Of a stretch of DNA of 9,452 bases, positions 6,646 through 9,452 are shown piece after piece (the stretch's first letter is position 1; each line of letters opens with the position of its first letter). Source of the stretch: an uncultured Bryobacterales bacterium (GTDB taxonomy: Bacteria; Acidobacteriota; Terriglobia; Bryobacterales; Bryobacteraceae). The stretch is taken from NCBI GenBank assembly GCA_937959285.1, contig CALGAR010000017.1, positions 1-9,452 on the forward strand, in the 5' to 3' direction. Under the pieces are notes generated by a model that saw only the letters and a list, made by a program, of their open reading frames with translations, searched no databases and was not told the origin of the DNA. A program made the translations under genes and the position numbers.

Positions 6646-8208
6646 ATGCCTCGGAAGACATACGATGTTGTCGTTGTAGGGTCGGGGGCTGCGGGCGGCA
6701 CATTATCGGCTCGCCTGGCTCGAAAAGGCGTCACCGTTGCGGTTGTGGAAGGAGGCCCGCGGGTCAACACCAGCACGGACTTTAACACGCACGCGCTGCC
6801 GTTCGAATTCGCCAATCGTCACATTCCGACCATGCGGCCCGGCAAGGAAGGCTTTGACACCGAGCGAAGCCGCGGCCTGGGCGGAAAGACGATGCTCTGG
6901 AATGCAGTCGCGTTCCGCTTCAGCCAGCGCGATTTTAAAGGGCGATCGATTGATGGTGCCGGCGAGGACTGGCCCATCAATTACTCTGACCTCGAACCTT
7001 ACTACGCAAGCATTGAGCGCGAAATCGGTGTTTGCGGAAATCTGGATCATCTCAAGGATCTGCCCGACGGAATCTTCCTTCCTCCTGTCCCTTTCAAATG
7101 CAGCGACGTGATCGTCGCGCGTGGCGCCGCCAAGCTTGGCGTGAAGGTGATTCACGTTCGTAAGGCCACACGGACGACGCCCGCGGGCGCCCGTCCAGCC
7201 TGCCACTATTGCGGAAATTGCATGGCGGGGTGCGATGTGGTCGCCAAGTACAACTCCTACGACGTGCATATGGCGCCCGCAGCCAGAACCGGCAACCTGG
7301 ACTTCTTCCCTGACTCGGTTGTTCGTGAGGTCGTCGTGTCGAAGGAGAACCGGGTTACAGGTGTCCGTTATGTCAACCGCACGACACTCGCGGAAGGGGA
7401 AGTTCACGGGCGGGTGGTCGTTGTTGCGTGTGCCTGTGTACAGAGCGTTGCGCTGCTTCTGATGTCGAAGTCACGTCTCTACCCCACGGGCCTCGCTAAC
7501 TCGAGCGGGCACCTCGGCAAGCACTTTATTCCGCATTTCACCGGCGGAGTCGAGTGTTTTCTCACTAGCCTTATCGGAAAGGCTCCCGTTAACGATGAGG
7601 GCTTTCTCGATCACGCCTATGTCCCCTCCTTCATGCACGAGCGGAAGCGGGATTATGCGCGAAGCTTCGGCATTCAGTTCAACTACCAGAATCGGCGCTC
7701 GGTAGGTTGGGCTCGTTCGATTAAGGGCATGGGCAAAGCGTATAAGGAAGCGGTGAAAGAGCGCTATCCGGCTTTCCTGACCTTCTCACCCTACGGCGAG
7801 ATGCTGCCGAATCCGGAAAGCTACATCGATCTTGATCCGGAGAAAAAGGACAAGTTCGGACTTCCCTTGGCGCGCCGCCACGTGAAGTGGGGTGAAAACG
7901 ATCGAAAGATTTTCGAGGACATGACACGCTGGTCTGTCGAGATTTTGAGGAGCGCCGGAGCGGAGATCCTTTCGGTGAGTAAGGAGCCGCGCACGAACCA
8001 TGAACTGGGCGGCTGTCGCATGGGATCGGACCCAAGGACTTCCATCGTCAACGCGGACTGCCGGACTCATGACGTCGAGAACCTGTACGTCGTAGACGGC
8101 AGCGTTTTTCCTTCCGCATCGGAGAAGAATCCGACGCACACCATCATGGGGCTTGCAGCGCGGGCCGCAGATCACATTGCAGATCGATTGAAGAGGAGGG
8201 AAGTCTGA
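6646..8208 (+). CDS. GMC-family FAD dehydrogenase, large subunit with cysteine cluster
   Basis: A 520-residue GMC oxidoreductase, the FAD-carrying subunit of a gluconate/glucoside-3-dehydrogenase-like complex oxidising sugars or polyols. The FAD-binding GSGAAGG is at 12-18, the second GMC element GLGGKTMLWN at 77-86, and the C-terminal HELGGCRMG begins at His452 with NPTHT at Asn495. The His452-Asn495 distance of 43 equals the His516-His559 pair of glucose oxidase, so these are the likely catalytic residues. Cys186, Cys189, Cys192 and Cys196 form a tight cluster; the C-x5-C-x3-C part resembles the [3Fe-4S] site described for bacterial FAD glucose dehydrogenase, suggesting electron transfer to an external carrier rather than oxygen. 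There is no signal peptide; export would be by piggyback on the Tat signal of the next gene's product. The ATG has GGAG 5 bases upstream. Substrate is unknown. Confidence 0.92.
   Translation: MPRKTYDVVVVGSGAAGGTLSARLARKGVTVAVVEGGPRVNTSTDFNTHALPFEFANRHIPTMRPGKEGFDTERSRGLGGKTMLWNAVAFRFSQRDFKGRSIDGAGEDWPINYSDLEPYYASIEREIGVCGNLDHLKDLPDGIFLPPVPFKCSDVIVARGAAKLGVKVIHVRKATRTTPAGARPACHYCGNCMAGCDVVAKYNSYDVHMAPAARTGNLDFFPDSVVREVVVSKENRVTGVRYVNRTTLAEGEVHGRVVVVACACVQSVALLLMSKSRLYPTGLANSSGHLGKHFIPHFTGGVECFLTSLIGKAPVNDEGFLDHAYVPSFMHERKRDYARSFGIQFNYQNRRSVGWARSIKGMGKAYKEAVKERYPAFLTFSPYGEMLPNPESYIDLDPEKKDKFGLPLARRHVKWGENDRKIFEDMTRWSVEILRSAGAEILSVSKEPRTNHELGGCRMGSDPRTSIVNADCRTHDVENLYVVDGSVFPSASEKNPTHTIMGLAARAADHIADRLKRREV
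8193..8200 (+). promoter_or_regulatory. Shine-Dalgarno of the small subunit inside the GMC gene end
   Basis: GAGGAGGG lies within the last codons of the GMC gene, 8 bases before ATG 8209, which abuts the GMC TGA stop. This layout implies coupled translation and matched amounts of the two subunits. Confidence 0.75.
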
Positions 8209-8781
8209 ATGGCGGATGAACACGAGAGCCGCAGGGAAGCCCTGAAGATCATTGGGGCGATCAGCGTGACCTGTGCCTTCCCGTTCAGCGCGGACGAGCT
8301 ATACGGGCAGCACACTCATTTGGTTCAGGTGCAACCGGCAGCACAGACCGGGCCAAAGTTCTTCCAGCCCGACGAGTTTCGCCTGATCTCGCGTATCGCG
8401 GACCTCATCATCCCGCGCACGGACACTCCCGGCGCCTCTGACGCTGGCGTGCCGCTGTACATCGACATGGTCGTCGCCTCCAATGAGAGGCAGCAGCAGG
8501 TGTACCGGCAAGGAATCGCGTGGCTGGAGCGTGCGAGCCGCCAGAAGTACAACCGAGCTTTCCTCGAGCTTACCGAGGAGCAGCAGTACGCGCTGCTTGA
8601 GCCCTTGTGCGACGCCGCTGACCGGGGAGAGGCAAAGAGCGAAGGCGAACGCTTTTTTGCGAGCATAAAGAGTATGACCGCCGATGGCTACTATACGTCG
8701 AAGACTGGGCTCATCGACGAGCTGGGCTATCGCGGGAACACCGTGCTGCCGCAGTTTCCGGAGTGCACGCACGAGCACTGA
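8209..8781 (+). CDS. Gluconate 2-dehydrogenase subunit 3 family protein (Tat-bearing small subunit)
   Basis: A 190-residue protein of the gluconate 2-dehydrogenase subunit 3 family (PF13618), the small partner of GMC dehydrogenases such as LacC of lactose/glucoside 3-dehydrogenase. The leader has SRREALK (7-13) followed by a hydrophobic run, a Tat signal that in this family exports the folded complex including the signal-less GMC subunit. Family landmarks are DLIIPRTDTPGASDAGVP (about 65-82) and the C-terminal GYYTSKTG, ELGYRGN and FPECTHEH. Length is in the usual range. The ATG directly follows the GMC stop without a spacer. The cytochrome c subunit often found with such pairs is not seen in this window; the next gene is instead an NADPH reductase, so the electron acceptor is either encoded elsewhere or of another kind. 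Confidence 0.92.
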   Translation: MADEHESRREALKIIGAISVTCAFPFSADELYGQHTHLVQVQPAAQTGPKFFQPDEFRLISRIADLIIPRTDTPGASDAGVPLYIDMVVASNERQQQVYRQGIAWLERASRQKYNRAFLELTEEQQYALLEPLCDAADRGEAKSEGERFFASIKSMTADGYYTSKTGLIDELGYRGNTVLPQFPECTHEH

Positions 8782-8788
8782 GGAGGAG
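8781..8788 (+). promoter_or_regulatory. Shine-Dalgarno candidate for the AcuI-like gene, overlapping the upstream stop
   Basis: AGGAGGAG begins on the last base of the small-subunit TGA stop. It is 11 bases from ATG 8800, a little long; AGGGAG (8794-8799) directly abuts the ATG and is too close to act well. The overlap suggests cotranscription and coupling. Confidence 0.45.
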
Positions 8789-8799
8789 CTTCCAGGGAG

Positions 8800-9452
8800 A
8801 TGGCCGGGAGGGAATTTCGCGCTCTGCTGTTGGAGGAAAAAGAGGGCAAAGCTGTAGCATCGACGCGAAACCTTACGACGGAAGCTTTGCCTGAGGGGGA
8901 CGTGCTCGTTCGCGTTGCCTTCTCCAGCCTGAACTATAAGGATGCGTTGGCGGTGACCGGCCGGGGCAAAGTGGTGCGCCGGTATCCGATGGTCCCCGGC
9001 ATCGATCTCGCTGGCACAGTAGAGGAATCGACCGTCCCGGACTTTAAGGCCGGCGATCAGGTCGTTGTGACGGGATGGGGGCTCGGCGAGCGCCACTGGG
9101 GCGGGTACTCGCAATTCGCGCGCCTGAAAGCAGACTGGCTTTTGCCGCTGCCCGACGGCATGAGCCTGAAGCACGCGATGTCCTTCGGTACTGCGGGACT
9201 CACAGCGATGCTCGCTGTCATGGCTCTCGAAGAGCACGGCCTTTCGGTGAATGAGAAGAGACCCGTCGTGGTGACAGGGGCAGGAGGCGGGGTCGGCAGC
9301 ATGGGGGTTGCGATCTTGAGCCGCAAAGGTTATTGTGTTGCCGCATCGACGGGCCGCCCTCAACTGCACGAGTATTTGCGCGAGCTTGGAGCAGTGCAGT
9401 TGCTCGACAGGCAGGAGCTTGCCTCCGATTCGGGTAAGCCGCTGGAGAGCGA
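8800..9452 (+). CDS. YhdH/AcuI-family NADPH-dependent reductase (acrylyl-CoA reductase-like), 5' part
   Basis: The gene is open from ATG 8800 to the right edge (217 codons) and lacks its end; the family is about 325-330 residues. It is a zinc-free medium-chain dehydrogenase/reductase of the YhdH/YhfP quinone oxidoreductase family, which includes AcuI, the NADPH-dependent acrylyl-CoA reductase. Hallmarks are FSSLNYKDAL (41-50), VPGIDLAGTV (65-74), VTGWGLGERHWGGYSQ (90-105), GTAGLTAML (130-138), the nucleotide-binding TGAGGGVGSMGV (159-170) and STGR (183-186), which in this family contacts the NADPH 2'-phosphate. There is no signal peptide, so it acts in the cytoplasm. It follows the dehydrogenase small subunit by 18 bases and is probably in the same operon, although a link between a cytoplasmic enoyl reductase and a periplasmic sugar dehydrogenase is not obvious. 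The exact substrate is not proven by sequence alone. Confidence 0.9.
   Translation, partial: MAGREFRALLLEEKEGKAVASTRNLTTEALPEGDVLVRVAFSSLNYKDALAVTGRGKVVRRYPMVPGIDLAGTVEESTVPDFKAGDQVVVTGWGLGERHWGGYSQFARLKADWLLPLPDGMSLKHAMSFGTAGLTAMLAVMALEEHGLSVNEKRPVVVTGAGGGVGSMGVAILSRKGYCVAASTGRPQLHEYLRELGAVQLLDRQELASDSGKPLES

Noticed and set aside
8299..9369. 356-codon open frame on the minus strand, opposite the small subunit and AcuI-like genes
   Set aside because: It spans two well-supported plus-strand genes and their junction; the translation is rich in Arg/His/Ala with no domain, typical of a shadow frame.

Overview
This 9.45 kb window is GC-rich bacterial chromosome, densely coding, with no RNA genes, insertion sequences or CRISPR. 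Several features suggest an acidobacterium of the Solibacter/Bryobacter type: twin-arginine (Tat) signals on a sugar isomerase-like TIM barrel, on a Gfo/Idh/MocA oxidoreductase and on a sulfatase, plus a GMC dehydrogenase paired with a gluconate-2-dehydrogenase subunit 3 protein. Planctomycetes or Verrucomicrobia carry similar gene sets, so the taxonomic guess is an inference from gene content, not from a marker gene.

Layout. (1) 1-1420, minus strand: a Tat-exported sugar isomerase/epimerase-like TIM barrel, followed downstream by the N-terminal part of a GT39/ArnT-like membrane glycosyltransferase that runs off the left edge. (2) 1672-2307, plus strand: an orphan NarL/LuxR-type response regulator, divergent from the isomerase-like gene and ending one base from the convergent oxidoreductase. 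(3) 2309-5037, minus strand: a two-gene operon, sulfatase then Gfo/Idh/MocA oxidoreductase, both with Tat signals; the Shine-Dalgarno (SD) sequence of the second overlaps the stop codon of the first. (4) 5038-5272: a divergent promoter region with a good sigma70-like promoter facing right. (5) 5273-9452, plus strand: a membrane-anchored LACTB-like serine beta-lactamase homologue whose SxxK catalytic motif is missing, then a GMC oxidoreductase with a cysteine cluster, its Tat-bearing small subunit (start codon directly abutting the GMC stop), and a YhdH/AcuI-family NADPH reductase cut by the right edge.

Working together. The exported enzymes (sulfatase, NAD(P)-type oxidoreductase, TIM-barrel isomerase/lyase-like protein, FAD-GMC dehydrogenase complex) fit oxidative handling of sulfated or glycosylated substrates in the cell envelope, possibly through keto-sugar intermediates. 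That pathway is a hypothesis based on family knowledge and gene adjacency. The most unusual single observation is the LACTB-like protein with Thr-Ala-Ser-Thr where the family has Ser-x-x-Lys, which predicts a non-hydrolytic or strongly altered protein.
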